Shown: positions 23,046 to 31,125 of the stretch, piece after piece
Position numbering within the stretch: the first letter of the stretch is position 1
Layout: every line of letters starts with the position of its first letter
Assembly: GCA_904502115.1 (NCBI GenBank)
Contig: CAJGDW010000005.1
Span: 1-32,146 of the forward strand
Length of the DNA stretch: 32,146 nucleotides
Source of the DNA: Paludibacteraceae bacterium
Lineage (GTDB): Bacteria; Bacteroidota; Bacteroidia; Bacteroidales; Paludibacteraceae
Direction: 5' to 3'
Made by a program: the position numbers and the translations under genes
Notes under the pieces: model-generated
The model's input: the letters and a program-made list of their open reading frames with translations, nothing else
The model's database searches: none
Told to the model about the DNA's origin: nothing

Positions 23046-23767
23046 GAGCGCACAAATTTACGTTCCAAAATCTCGTAAAAATAAACTGCCGTAGCATTAT
23101 CATCAGACCAGCTAAAGCGTGCTTGAATGTAAGATCTAGCTTCGTTCATCGAATCCAACGCATTCAACGCATCGATGGTTTCCCAAAGGAGTGCATCGTT
23201 GTTATCAAACAAGTCGTGTTTAAAACGGAATCGGTCGTTCAAACCAATTGCCTTGCGAAGGTCGCTTATGATGCGAGCGTCTCTTGAAGATGTTGACGAA
23301 TCGGTGAATCGACTAATCGGCGAATCGGGGTTTTTTGTTGACGAATCGGCTAATCGGTAAATCGGTAAATCGGATTTGGGCGATTCATCGATTCCGCGAT
23401 TCAACGATTCAACATTTTCACTATTCAACGCTTCATCAGTTTCACAGTTCAACGATTCATCGGTTCCACAATTCAACGATTCAACAGTTTCACGATTAGG
23501 CGATTCATCGGTTTCACAAGTCAACGATTCAACAGTTTCACGATTAGGCGATTCATCGACTTGCGACTTTTGACTTGCTACTATTATTTCCAATTGTTTT
23601 ACGCGTAACTGACTGGCTTTCAAAGCAGCAGCATCTGCTTGCATACTTACTTCTGCCAAGGCCAAACGCTGTTTCATTCCCGCTATTTTTTGACCCATCA
23701 CCTCCAACTGACGTTGCAATCCATCTACCTCGGCAAGTAACTCTTTTATTATTGTTACATTATCCAT
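23042..23767 (-). CDS. Coiled-coil protein with an in-frame 24-bp repeat array
   Basis: 241 residues. An N-terminal coiled coil (about 1-58; LLAEVDGLQRQLEVMGQKIA and onward) is followed by about eight 8-residue repeats of the form xNxETDES (about 66-129) encoded by a 24-bp tandem array. An irregular stretch (130-158) made of the genome's dispersed repeat comes next, then a conserved-looking C-terminal domain (about 160-241; LRKAIGLNDRFRFKHDLFDN and SYIQARFSWSDD). The C-terminal domain resembles a short Bacteroidales domain of unknown function. The repeats seem to be a linker that has expanded by repeat duplication without breaking frame. It leads the rsmI/flippase operon. Confidence 0.65.
   Translation of the reverse strand: MDNVTIIKELLAEVDGLQRQLEVMGQKIAGMKQRLALAEVSMQADAAALKASQLRVKQLEIIVASQKSQVDESPNRETVESLTCETDESPNRETVESLNCGTDESLNCETDEALNSENVESLNRGIDESPKSDLPIYRLADSSTKNPDSPISRFTDSSTSSRDARIISDLRKAIGLNDRFRFKHDLFDNNDALLWETIDALNALDSMNEARSYIQARFSWSDDNATAVYFYEILERKFVRS
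23293..23572. repeat. Coding repeat: dispersed AATCGG words and 24-bp tandem array
   Basis: Positions 23293-23378 carry GACGAATCGGTGAATCGACT and AATCGGCGAATCGG, then a second set beginning GACGAATCGGCTAATCGG. From 23381 to 23572 there are eight consecutive 24-base units starting CGATTCATCG or CGATTCAACA and mostly ending ATTCAA or GATTAGG. Units 5 and 7 are identical, and the others differ by a few bases. Related intergenic copies have an 8-base period, of which 24 is three times. The array is in frame with the coding sequence on the minus strand. Confidence 0.8.
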
Positions 23768-23818
23768 AAAATATGTTATTGGTTCTTACTTTTCTGCGCT
23801 CATTTTGCGCTTTTTTTA

Positions 23819-23826
23819 TACATTTG
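23819..23826 (+). promoter_or_regulatory. -7 element of the AI-2E transporter operon
   Basis: TACATTTG at 23819-23826 matches TAnnTTTG, 31 bases before ATG 23858. The -33 box is poor (TCTG at 23793-23796, spacing 22). It is half of the 16-bp palindrome TACATTTGCAAATGTA (23819-23834) whose other half is the -7 box of the opposite promoter. Confidence 0.5.
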
Positions 23827-23858
23827 CAAATGTAATATATTTTAAACGATTGCCCAAA
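23827..23858 (-). promoter_or_regulatory. Promoter of the repeat-protein/rsmI/flippase operon
   Basis: On the minus strand TTTG (23858-23855), 20 bases, TACATTTG (23834-23827), an exact consensus. The -33 box overlaps the first base of the ATG of the divergent AI-2E gene. Leader length to ATG 23767 is about 53 bases. Confidence 0.65.
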
Positions 23859-24964
23859 TGAACAAACAACCATTTACGCTCGACCGTACGGTTAGAACCA
23901 TAGGTGGAATTCTATTATTGATAGGACTATTCCTGCTTACCAAGCGTTTAAGCAGTGTCTTATTACCTTTTGTAGGAGCATGGTTATTGGCCTATATGCT
24001 TAACCCTTTTGTTCACTTCATACAAAAATGGGGACGCATCAAATCGCGTGTTTTGGCTGTTATGCTACTTTTTGGGTTAATTTTTGGCAGTCTTGCTGCA
24101 ATCCTGATTTTTGCGACATCCTCTATTGCCAACGAATTATCTAAAATGGGCACTTTGGTTGAAAGTTATTTCGCCGCCAACCATATTTCCCAATTACCAC
24201 CCATGATACGGGAATTGTTCAACGAATTCTATTCAGAAATACATTTCAACGAACTCGTTAATTCCGAAAACTTTATCGGTACAATTAAATCAATTGTACC
24301 AAAAGCATTCGACATGGTATCTGCATCGTTCCAGTACCTAATGAGTCTTGTTGTAGTATTTATTTTCTGTTTGTATTTATTCTTCATTTTGATTGACTTT
24401 GACAAACTTTCTGATACATGGCAACAATTCATACCTAAAAAGTACCGTTTATTTATCAACCAATTGGTAAACGATTTGGCAGAAAAAATGAATACCTATT
24501 TCCGCAAACAAGCCCTTATTTCTGCTATTTTAGGCATTCTTTTCGCTATCGGATTCAGCATATTGGGATTACCAATGGCCATTTTTATGGGACTTTTTGT
24601 AGGTGTTTTAAACATGATTCCTTACATGCACTCGTTGGGGATCATTCCACCCATCTGCGTTGCCTTGATGCAATCGGCATTGGGTCAAGTAGATTTGTGG
24701 TGGACCATTGCCTTTATCTGCATTATTTTTATTATCAACCAACTTATTCTCGATTTAATTCTTACCCCTAAGATTATGGGCAACGCCACAGGATTGCACC
24801 CTGCCATTATTTTGCTTGCCTTATCGATTTGGGGGTCGTTAATGGGCGTTCTTGGCATGATTATTGCACTTCCTATTACAGCACTAATTGTGTCATACTA
24901 TCAACATTTTGTTATTGAAGAAAAGGATTTTCCTACCGAAGACAAACCAACACAACAATCGTAA
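23858..24964 (+). CDS. AI-2E family transporter (PerM/TqsA family)
   Basis: 368 residues with about eight membrane helices in the family's pattern: two at the N terminus (TIGGILLLIGLFLLTKRL and SVLLPFVGAWLLAYMLNPFV), a long amphipathic periplasmic-like region (about 85-150), then paired helices. The C-terminal ILDLILTPKIMGNATGLHPA and LGMIIALPITALIVSYY are the signature of the family. Members export autoinducer-2 or other small molecules, or move ions; the substrate here is unknown. It heads a plus-strand operon with TPR, DedA and aroE genes. Confidence 0.85.
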   Translation: MNKQPFTLDRTVRTIGGILLLIGLFLLTKRLSSVLLPFVGAWLLAYMLNPFVHFIQKWGRIKSRVLAVMLLFGLIFGSLAAILIFATSSIANELSKMGTLVESYFAANHISQLPPMIRELFNEFYSEIHFNELVNSENFIGTIKSIVPKAFDMVSASFQYLMSLVVVFIFCLYLFFILIDFDKLSDTWQQFIPKKYRLFINQLVNDLAEKMNTYFRKQALISAILGILFAIGFSILGLPMAIFMGLFVGVLNMIPYMHSLGIIPPICVALMQSALGQVDLWWTIAFICIIFIINQLILDLILTPKIMGNATGLHPAIILLALSIWGSLMGVLGMIIALPITALIVSYYQHFVIEEKDFPTEDKPTQQS

Positions 24965-24967
24965 CCT

Positions 24968-26386
24968 ATGCCTAAACAAGTTGACAAAGCCATATTAGCA
25001 CTCGTAAAAAGATACGAATCGGACGCTGATGCTTACCTAGAAAGCGACGATTACGAGGATATTTGCGAGCACTATATTCGTATGGCCCAACTTGAAAAGG
25101 CGCTTACCGTCATAAAAAAAGGATTGTCGTTTCATCCGCATCATACCCCTTTCCATTTGCATTTGTCTAAGGTGTATTTTGAAATGAACAACCTTGCCCA
25201 GGCTACCGAGCACGTAGATATTGCTATTGCTCAATACCAAGACTGCGCCGAAGAGCACGAACAACAAATGCCACGTGCCTTTTACGATTATTTGTTCGAT
25301 GCGTTGTTGCTAAAATTAGAAATTTGCATCCGACAAAACGACATGCCTGGCGCCACACAATGTATCAAAGCGGCAGAGAACCTCAAAACAACGCATTCGT
25401 ACTCAATGTATTACGATTTTGGTTTGCTGTTTATGAACTACGACCTACCTCAACGCGCCCTAACCTATTGCTTAAAAGCTTGCCGTGCATACCCTAACGA
25501 CAAAGAATCGTGGGGATTGTTGAGCCATGTGTACCTGCTGTTAGGCAATACTGCCAAATCCATCAAAGCATTGGAGCACCTTATTGACATCGACCCTTAT
25601 TCGGTCAATGCTTGGTGCAAATTAGGGGCAATTTATTGCGATACACAACAATACATTGAGGCAGAAAAGGCATTCCGCTACGCCCTTAGCATCGACGAAA
25701 AGCATGCCGAAACATGGTACTATTACGGTGTATTGAGCATGAGTACATCGGCCTACCAAAAAGCCATCGAATATTTTTCGGGCTGTCAACAATTGGGTTA
25801 CAACGAACTCAAATGCGAATTAAGCATTGCCATTTGCGAAAGAAAATTAAAGCAACTAGAAGCCTCGGTTAATCGATTGGCCGTTATGCATCAAAATTAT
25901 CCGCACTTAATTGATGTAAAAATGGAGTACGGTTTGTCGTTGCTAGAAGATCAACAGCATACCAAGGCCATCAAAATATTTGAACAAATACACGAACCTG
26001 GCTACGTTATCGAAGCCTGGAAATCGCTGTCGCGCTTGTTCTTTGAAATTGGCAACTTATACATTGCTACCGAATATGCACAAAAAGTGCACAGCATTGA
26101 CCAATCGCCCGCTTGGAACATTTGGTTGGGCTACCTGTATGTGCAAAACGACGAACCTGAAAAAGGATTGGAACTCTTCTTGGCTGCCAAGGAAATAGAT
26201 GCCACCTTTCCTACCCTCGATTTAAACATTGCACTCACCTACCAATTGATGGGTAACAAAGAACAGCAAACCAAATATTTCCAATTGGCCATGGAGAACG
26301 ACCCCGACACCATGGCGCAGTTTATGAAAGATAACCGCGATTACATTTACAAAAACCTGGATAATCCTTTATTTAATAACGAATAA
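24968..26386 (+). CDS. Tetratricopeptide-repeat protein
   Basis: 472 residues, no signal peptide, and about ten TPR units, for example YPNDKESWGLLSHVYLLLGN, PYSVNAWCKLGAIYCDTQQY and EKHAETWYYYGVLSMSTSAY. TPRs form a protein-binding superhelix; the partner cannot be told from sequence. The gene follows the AI-2E gene by 3 bases and precedes the DedA gene by 6, so it belongs to a tightly packed operon. It appears cytoplasmic. Confidence 0.8.
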   Translation: MPKQVDKAILALVKRYESDADAYLESDDYEDICEHYIRMAQLEKALTVIKKGLSFHPHHTPFHLHLSKVYFEMNNLAQATEHVDIAIAQYQDCAEEHEQQMPRAFYDYLFDALLLKLEICIRQNDMPGATQCIKAAENLKTTHSYSMYYDFGLLFMNYDLPQRALTYCLKACRAYPNDKESWGLLSHVYLLLGNTAKSIKALEHLIDIDPYSVNAWCKLGAIYCDTQQYIEAEKAFRYALSIDEKHAETWYYYGVLSMSTSAYQKAIEYFSGCQQLGYNELKCELSIAICERKLKQLEASVNRLAVMHQNYPHLIDVKMEYGLSLLEDQQHTKAIKIFEQIHEPGYVIEAWKSLSRLFFEIGNLYIATEYAQKVHSIDQSPAWNIWLGYLYVQNDEPEKGLELFLAAKEIDATFPTLDLNIALTYQLMGNKEQQTKYFQLAMENDPDTMAQFMKDNRDYIYKNLDNPLFNNE

Positions 26387-26392
26387 ACCAAC

Positions 26393-27106
26393 ATGAAAAA
26401 AACTTTCTTATTATTGATTTCCCTATTCCTAGTAAGCGTATTGTACGCCAACACACCCGATAGCACTGCAGTAGCAGAACCTAGCATTATTCAGGTGGTA
26501 GAAAAATGGTACGAAGAAAACATGAACTACGGCACCATTACGGCACTTATGGCGGTAGAAAGTTCTTTCATACCTTTCCCATCAGAAATTGTGATTCCTC
26601 CTGCTGCGTACATTGCTAGCAAACCCGGCTCTGACCTTAATATCTTTTTAGTGGTTCTTTTTGGTACCCTTGGTGCCCTTATTGGAGCCTTTATCAACTA
26701 CTATTTGGCATTGTGGTTGGGCAGACCCATTATTTACAAATTTGCCGATAGCAAATTGGGACACTTATGTCTGTTAAGCAAAGAAAAAATAGAGACCGCA
26801 GAAAATTACTTTAGAGAAAACGGGAAAACCTCTACCCTGGTGGGCAGATTGATTCCAGCCGTTAGGCAACTTATCTCGATTCCAGCAGGTTTGGCACGCA
26901 TGAACGTATGGCACTTTGCCTTGTTTACTACCATTGGTGCTGGCTTATGGAACAGCGTATTGGCCTTATTAGGCTACTTGGCACAAGGTCAGCAAGACCT
27001 TATCGAACAATACAGCCATGAATTATCCATTATTGTGCTGGCTCTATTGGGAGTTGTTATCCTTTACTTTATCATCAAGAAACTATGCCTACAACGAAAA
27101 AAATAA
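26393..27106 (+). CDS. DedA-family membrane protein with a signal-like N terminus
   Basis: 237 residues. The body has the DedA features: SSFIPFPSEIVIPPAAYIA, FGTLGALIGAFINYYLALWLGR (read in parts), the NGKTSTLVGRLIPAVRQLIS with the conserved G-R-x-x-P-x-x-R, IPAGLARMNVWHF, and a C-terminal helix. DedA proteins help maintain membrane potential and are proposed to flip undecaprenyl-phosphate or phospholipids. Ahead of them is an extra 20-residue hydrophobic segment ending LYANTPDS, resembling a cleavable signal, seen in some Bacteroidetes members. It overlaps aroE by 22 bases. Confidence 0.85.
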   Translation: MKKTFLLLISLFLVSVLYANTPDSTAVAEPSIIQVVEKWYEENMNYGTITALMAVESSFIPFPSEIVIPPAAYIASKPGSDLNIFLVVLFGTLGALIGAFINYYLALWLGRPIIYKFADSKLGHLCLLSKEKIETAENYFRENGKTSTLVGRLIPAVRQLISIPAGLARMNVWHFALFTTIGAGLWNSVLALLGYLAQGQQDLIEQYSHELSIIVLALLGVVILYFIIKKLCLQRKK

Positions 27107-27870
27107 TCACCAAAGAATACGGCATCATTGGACATCCCCTAGGGCACTCGTATTCGCCTACTTTTTTCAACGAAAAGTTTGCCGAAAAAGGGATTAAGTC
27201 GCAGTATTTGGCCTTTGATATCGATAGCATTGAAAAGTTCCCTGCTATTGTAAAAGAACACCCACTGATTCGTGGTTTCAACGTTACGATTCCCTACAAG
27301 CAGGCTATCATGCCGTATTTAGACGAAATTGACCCCAATGCAAAAGCCATTGGCGCCGTGAATGTAGTAAAAGTAGAACAAAGAGACGGCAAACCCTATT
27401 TAATTGGTTACAATACCGATTGGTACGGTTTTACCCGTTCACTCACTCCACACCTAAAACCCTGGCACAACCAAGCCTTGGTATTGGGTACAGGCGGAGC
27501 GTCTAAAGCCATTACCTACGCCTTGCAACAGCTGGGCATTAGCTACAAGTTGGCATCGCGCACGCCCAAAGACGATCAATTCTCGTACCAAGACTTCACC
27601 CAAGAAACCATGGACGATTACACCATTATCATTAACACTACGCCCGTAGGAACCTTTCCACATACCAGGGAATGTCCCAACATCCCCTACGAGTTAGTCA
27701 ATGAGAAGCACTTGGTGTACGACTTGATTTACAACCCTGTTCGCACCTTGTTCTTGCAACAAGCAGAAATGAAAAGAGCCACCACGTGTAACGGATGGCC
27801 CATGTTTGTGTATCAAGCCCTACGCTCCTACCAAATTTGGGAAGGCGTCAAATGGACCCACGAGTTTTAA
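27085..27870 (+). CDS. aroE: Shikimate dehydrogenase
   Basis: 261 residues. The substrate site GHPLGHSYSPTFFN (about 15-28), NVTIPYKQAIMPY with the catalytic Lys (about 70), GAVNVV and GYNTDWYGF, and the NADP-binding VLGTGGASKAITYAL (about 130-144) identify AroE, which reduces 3-dehydroshikimate in aromatic amino-acid synthesis. C-terminal NGWPMFVYQALRSYQIW carries the conserved Gln. It overlaps the DedA gene by 22 bases at its start. Its stop codon overlaps that of the convergent pyrC gene through the shared TTAA at 27867-27870. Confidence 0.92.
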   Translation: MPTTKKIITKEYGIIGHPLGHSYSPTFFNEKFAEKGIKSQYLAFDIDSIEKFPAIVKEHPLIRGFNVTIPYKQAIMPYLDEIDPNAKAIGAVNVVKVEQRDGKPYLIGYNTDWYGFTRSLTPHLKPWHNQALVLGTGGASKAITYALQQLGISYKLASRTPKDDQFSYQDFTQETMDDYTIIINTTPVGTFPHTRECPNIPYELVNEKHLVYDLIYNPVRTLFLQQAEMKRATTCNGWPMFVYQALRSYQIWEGVKWTHEF

Positions 27871-29207
27871 GGATTGAACTTTAATGCTTCGCCTTTGTTG
27901 GTTTCGTCGATAATGCCGTTTGCATATACGGGGCGACCGTTTACAAAGGTGTAAGCAACCGATACGGGCAGCGTCATGCCCTCGTAAGGAGACCAACCGC
28001 ATTTTGATAGTACATCGGATGCGGTTATTTCTTTTTTATCACTACGACGCACAACCACCAAGTCGGCTTTGTAGCCTTTGCGTATAAAGCCACGTTTTTC
28101 CATGCGGTACAAACGGGCTGGATTGTGGCACATTTTTTCTACCACTTGCTCTACGCTTAACACCCCTTGTTTGGCCAAAGTTAGCATCAATGGCAACGAA
28201 TACTGAATGCTGGGCATACCCGATACAGCCGTTAGGGCATTGCCCTCTTTTTGCGATAGCAAATGGGGAGCATGATCGGTACCGATTACATCTATTCTAT
28301 TGGTAGCCACCGCCTTGAGCAAGGCATTTTTATCGGTCGATAATTTTATTGCAGGATTGCATTTAATGCGTGCCCCCAACGTTTCAAAGTGCGAGGCATC
28401 GAATAGCAAGTATTGTGGACACGTTTCGGCCGTAATCAATTTATCGGTCAAAGGTTTGTCTTCAAACAAGGCCAATTCTTTTTCGGTACTGATGTGCATA
28501 ACGTGCAAGCGAGTGCCGTATTTGCGCGCCATGTTTACTGCCCAAGCGGTCGATTTAAAGCAAGCTTCGTGCGAACGGATTTGCGGATGAAGCGACACTG
28601 GCAAATCTTCGCCGTATTGCTGTTTGAGTTTTGCCACATTGGCAGCAATAATGGCATTATCTTCGGCATGCACCGCCACCAAGGCTTTTACTTTGCTAAA
28701 GATGGCCGTCATGGCATCGTTGCTATCTACCAATAAATTGCCTGTGGATGAACCTATAAACAATTTAATGCCACAAACCGCCGTTGGATCGGCAGCCAAA
28801 ACATCATCTAAATTGGTATTGGTAGCACCTAAATAGCAGCTGTAGTTTACCAACGATTTTTCGCCTATCATGGTCATTTTATCGTTCCATGCTGCTAGCG
28901 ATATGGTAGCAGGGTTGGTATTGGGCATATCCATTACCGAGGTTACCCCGCCTGCCAACGCCGCTTTGCTTTCGGTGTAAAAATCGGCCTTTTCGGTCAT
29001 ACCTGGGTCACGAAAATGCACGTGATCATCTATCACCCCTGGCATTACCCAACAATCGGACGCATCTATCACCTGAGTTGCCTTTTCGCGTACCGAAGCA
29101 GGTGCTTCACCCTTAAAGATACTATCAATGGTATCGTTTTTAATCAAAACCGCACCTTTTATAATGCGGCCTTCGTTTACTATATGTGCGTTTTCTATTA
29201 AATACAT
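27867..29207 (-). CDS. pyrC: Dihydroorotase
   Basis: 446 residues, the length of the AllB/PyrC amidohydrolase class. Metal-binding His62 and His64 lie in DDHVHFRDPG. Further motifs are VMDMPNTNPAT, VHAEDNAI, HVMHIST and the catalytic GTDHAPHL. It catalyses cyclisation of N-carbamoyl-aspartate in pyrimidine synthesis; the close relative allantoinase is less likely given FRDPG and DMPNTNP and the lack of purine-degradation genes. It follows the mannosyltransferase-like gene by 44 bases, with a type-B repeat in between. It shares its stop region with aroE. Confidence 0.88.
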   Translation of the reverse strand: MYLIENAHIVNEGRIIKGAVLIKNDTIDSIFKGEAPASVREKATQVIDASDCWVMPGVIDDHVHFRDPGMTEKADFYTESKAALAGGVTSVMDMPNTNPATISLAAWNDKMTMIGEKSLVNYSCYLGATNTNLDDVLAADPTAVCGIKLFIGSSTGNLLVDSNDAMTAIFSKVKALVAVHAEDNAIIAANVAKLKQQYGEDLPVSLHPQIRSHEACFKSTAWAVNMARKYGTRLHVMHISTEKELALFEDKPLTDKLITAETCPQYLLFDASHFETLGARIKCNPAIKLSTDKNALLKAVATNRIDVIGTDHAPHLLSQKEGNALTAVSGMPSIQYSLPLMLTLAKQGVLSVEQVVEKMCHNPARLYRMEKRGFIRKGYKADLVVVRRSDKKEITASDVLSKCGWSPYEGMTLPVSVAYTFVNGRPVYANGIIDETNKGEALKFNP

Positions 29208-29228
29208 TGTTTAATTGTTTAGACGAAT

Positions 29229-29263
29229 GACTTTCGACTTTGGACTTTCGACTATTGACCTTT
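29229..29263. repeat. CGACTTTGGACTTTCGAC-type repeat reaching into the upstream gene's 3' end
   Basis: GACTTTCGACTTTGGACTTT and CGACTATTGACC: the second dispersed repeat type, also near 16.79 kb and 23.57 kb. Its right part (29252-29263) is the last codons (GGTCAATAG on the minus strand, giving Gly-Gln-stop) of the mannosyltransferase-like gene. Confidence 0.6.
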
Positions 29264-29992
29264 CTGTGGGTACTTTCTAAATAGCGAACGCCACTTTAAT
29301 TTTATCACCCCTAATAGCGCTTCGCTAAAGATGCCGCCACTCATTTTAGACGTACCCAACTCGCGGTTAACAAAAATAATGGGCACCTCTTTAATTTTGA
29401 ATCCACACTTGTAAGCCGTAAACTTCATTTCAATTTGGAATGCATAGCCTACAAACTTAATTCTATCCAACTCAATGGTTTCCAGTACTTTACGAGAGTA
29501 GCACACAAAACCAGCCGTGGTATCGGCCACCGGAATACCCGTTACAAAACGCACGTATTTAGAGGCGAAGTAAGACATGAGCACACGACCCATGGGCCAG
29601 TTTACCACGTTCACTCCCGATACGTAACGCGAACCTACCGAAACATCGGCACCCTCTTCGGCACAAGCCTTGTAAAGGCGCACCAAATCGTTTGGATTGT
29701 GCGAAAAGTCAGCATCCATTTCAAAAATATAGTCGTATTGATGCGCTATAGCCCATTCAAAGCCCGCGATATAAGCCCTGCCTAAACCTTGTTTACCAGG
29801 ACGCTCCAACAAATGAAGATTCGCAGTAAACTCTTTCTGAAGATTTTTTACGATACCAGCAGTGCCATCGGGCGAATTATCGTCAATTACCAACACATCA
29901 AACGCCACGGGCAACGCAAACACGGCTCTAATTATCGCCTCTATGTTTTCCTTTTCGTTGTAGGTAGGAATCAGTACTAGATTCTTATGCAT
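29252..29992 (-). CDS. Polyprenol-phosphate mannosyltransferase-like glycosyltransferase (GT2)
   Basis: 246 residues, of the single-domain dolichol/polyprenol-phosphate mannose synthase type. LVLIPTYNEKENIEAIIRAV, VLVIDDNSPDGTAGIV and the metal-binding EMDADFSHNPNDL are in order, with GSRYVSGVNVVNWP and the acceptor-side motif GFKIKEVPIIFVNRELGTSK. It would transfer mannose (or another hexose) from a nucleotide sugar to undecaprenyl phosphate. No C-terminal membrane helices are present, as in the soluble bacterial class. Its last residues, and stop, are read from the type-B dispersed repeat. Confidence 0.88.
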   Translation of the reverse strand: MHKNLVLIPTYNEKENIEAIIRAVFALPVAFDVLVIDDNSPDGTAGIVKNLQKEFTANLHLLERPGKQGLGRAYIAGFEWAIAHQYDYIFEMDADFSHNPNDLVRLYKACAEEGADVSVGSRYVSGVNVVNWPMGRVLMSYFASKYVRFVTGIPVADTTAGFVCYSRKVLETIELDRIKFVGYAFQIEMKFTAYKCGFKIKEVPIIFVNRELGTSKMSGGIFSEALLGVIKLKWRSLFRKYPQKGQ

Positions 29993-30015
29993 AATGTTTT
30001 GTCTTTACTAACACA

Positions 30016-30023
30016 CAAACTTA
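30016..30023 (-). promoter_or_regulatory. -7 element upstream of the mannosyltransferase-like gene
   Basis: On the minus strand TAAGTTTG (30023-30016) matches TAnnTTTG, 24 bases before ATG 29992. The -33 position has TGG (30045-30043), a weak match. The spacer contains the palindrome AAAAATCGATTTTT (30029-30042), which could also act as a weak stop for the DUF1016 transcript ending at 30061. Confidence 0.4.
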
Positions 30024-30060
30024 CAGAAAAAAATCGATTTTTCCACCAGATTAAGAAAAT

Positions 30061-31125
30061 TTAGGGCTCAATATCTTCAAAAGAGTGCTTTATTTGGTTT
30101 ACTTCATGAATGAGTTGTGCATGAGTAGGCAAATACAATTGATATTGATTGGCATGTATCGTTTTGTTGTCCTCTGGTAATGACATCTTTACAACCGTGT
30201 CGTTTTTACAGGTTCCAAGTAGAATGCCTATTGTAGGATTCTCTTCTGGCAATTTTTCTTTCCTATCATAGTAATTGACATACATTTGCAGTTGACCCAA
30301 ATCTTGATGCGTCAATTTCCCTGTTTTTAATTCCACGACTACAAAACACCTTAGTAATCTATTATATAAAACTAAATCTGCAAAGAACTCATCATCCTCT
30401 AGCAGAATCCTCTTTTGACGAGCCACAAAACTAAATCCACTACCCATTTCAAGTAAAAATTCTGTTAGATGAGTAATAATGGCACTTTCTAAATCTTTTT
30501 CATAATACGTAGCTTTACGCTCCAATCCTAAAAATTCTAATACCATTGGTTCTTTCAAGACCTCTTGAGGAGTCTGTGGGATACGCTCCTTTCTAGCTAT
30601 TGCTAGTACTGACTCTTTATCATTACTAAGCAATAAACGTTCATAAAGTTGAGCATTTATTTGACGTTCTGTTTCGCGAGCAGTCCAAGCGTTATTAACC
30701 GATTCTAACTCGTAAAATTCGCGTTTAAACACATCACTTATCTGTATTAGAAGCCTGTATTGAGTCCAGTTTAATTGCGAACGCAGTGCGTTCGCAATTG
30801 GATACGTTCTATAAAACTGACGACTAAGTTCTAATTGACGCACACCAAACCCACTACCATATTCGGGCATAATAGTTTTTGAAAGCTTCTTAATTAAATA
30901 GGTCCCGTAGTCTGCACGTTCCTTACCCAGTTGTTCTTCCTCAAAGATTCGCCGCCCTATATCCCAATACATTCTGACACGACAGGTATCTACACTACGT
31001 ATAGCACGCTCTCGCGCACCTTCAATAATGTTTCTTACATCATTAATAAATTCTTTTCGGATGTTTTCTAAAGGTTGTTGAACTTGTTGCAACGCATGGT
31101 TGCCTTTTGAAAGTTTTTGATTCAT
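30061..31125 (-). CDS. DUF1016 (YhcG-type) PDDEXK nuclease-like protein
   Basis: 354 residues. The N-terminal DUF1016_N part (about 22-165; YWDIGRRIFEEEQLGKERAD, then YGSGFGVRQLELSRQFYRTY) precedes the C-terminal PDDEXK domain. Its core is readable as FFADLVLYN (Asp250) and VVVELKTG (Glu265, Lys267), with the RQKRILLEDDEFFADL strand. Such proteins are frequent in and beside type I restriction-modification and other defence loci; their nuclease target is not established. The sequence looks A/T-richer than the housekeeping genes to its left, consistent with an accessory gene. A 27-bp palindrome lies inside its coding sequence, and its first codons (MNQKLS) match those of the next gene. Confidence 0.85.
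   Translation of the reverse strand: MNQKLSKGNHALQQVQQPLENIRKEFINDVRNIIEGARERAIRSVDTCRVRMYWDIGRRIFEEEQLGKERADYGTYLIKKLSKTIMPEYGSGFGVRQLELSRQFYRTYPIANALRSQLNWTQYRLLIQISDVFKREFYELESVNNAWTARETERQINAQLYERLLLSNDKESVLAIARKERIPQTPQEVLKEPMVLEFLGLERKATYYEKDLESAIITHLTEFLLEMGSGFSFVARQKRILLEDDEFFADLVLYNRLLRCFVVVELKTGKLTHQDLGQLQMYVNYYDRKEKLPEENPTIGILLGTCKNDTVVKMSLPEDNKTIHANQYQLYLPTHAQLIHEVNQIKHSFEDIEP
30773..30799. repeat. 27-bp palindrome inside the DUF1016 gene
   Basis: AATTGCGAACGCA (30773-30785), one central G, then its exact complement TGCGTTCGCAATT (30787-30799). It encodes residues 109-118 (PIANALRSQL), a stretch close to the conserved LNWTQYRLL of the family, so it is not an added segment. See findings. 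Confidence 0.8.

Noticed and set aside
23381..23572. CRISPR array
   Set aside because: Units are contiguous 24-bp variants with no spacers, in frame within a gene; no cas genes nearby.
24278..24300. Inverted repeat GGTACAATT / AATTGTACC in the AI-2E gene
   Set aside because: Nine-bp arms with a 5-base gap are expected about once by chance in a window this size; no context supports a role.
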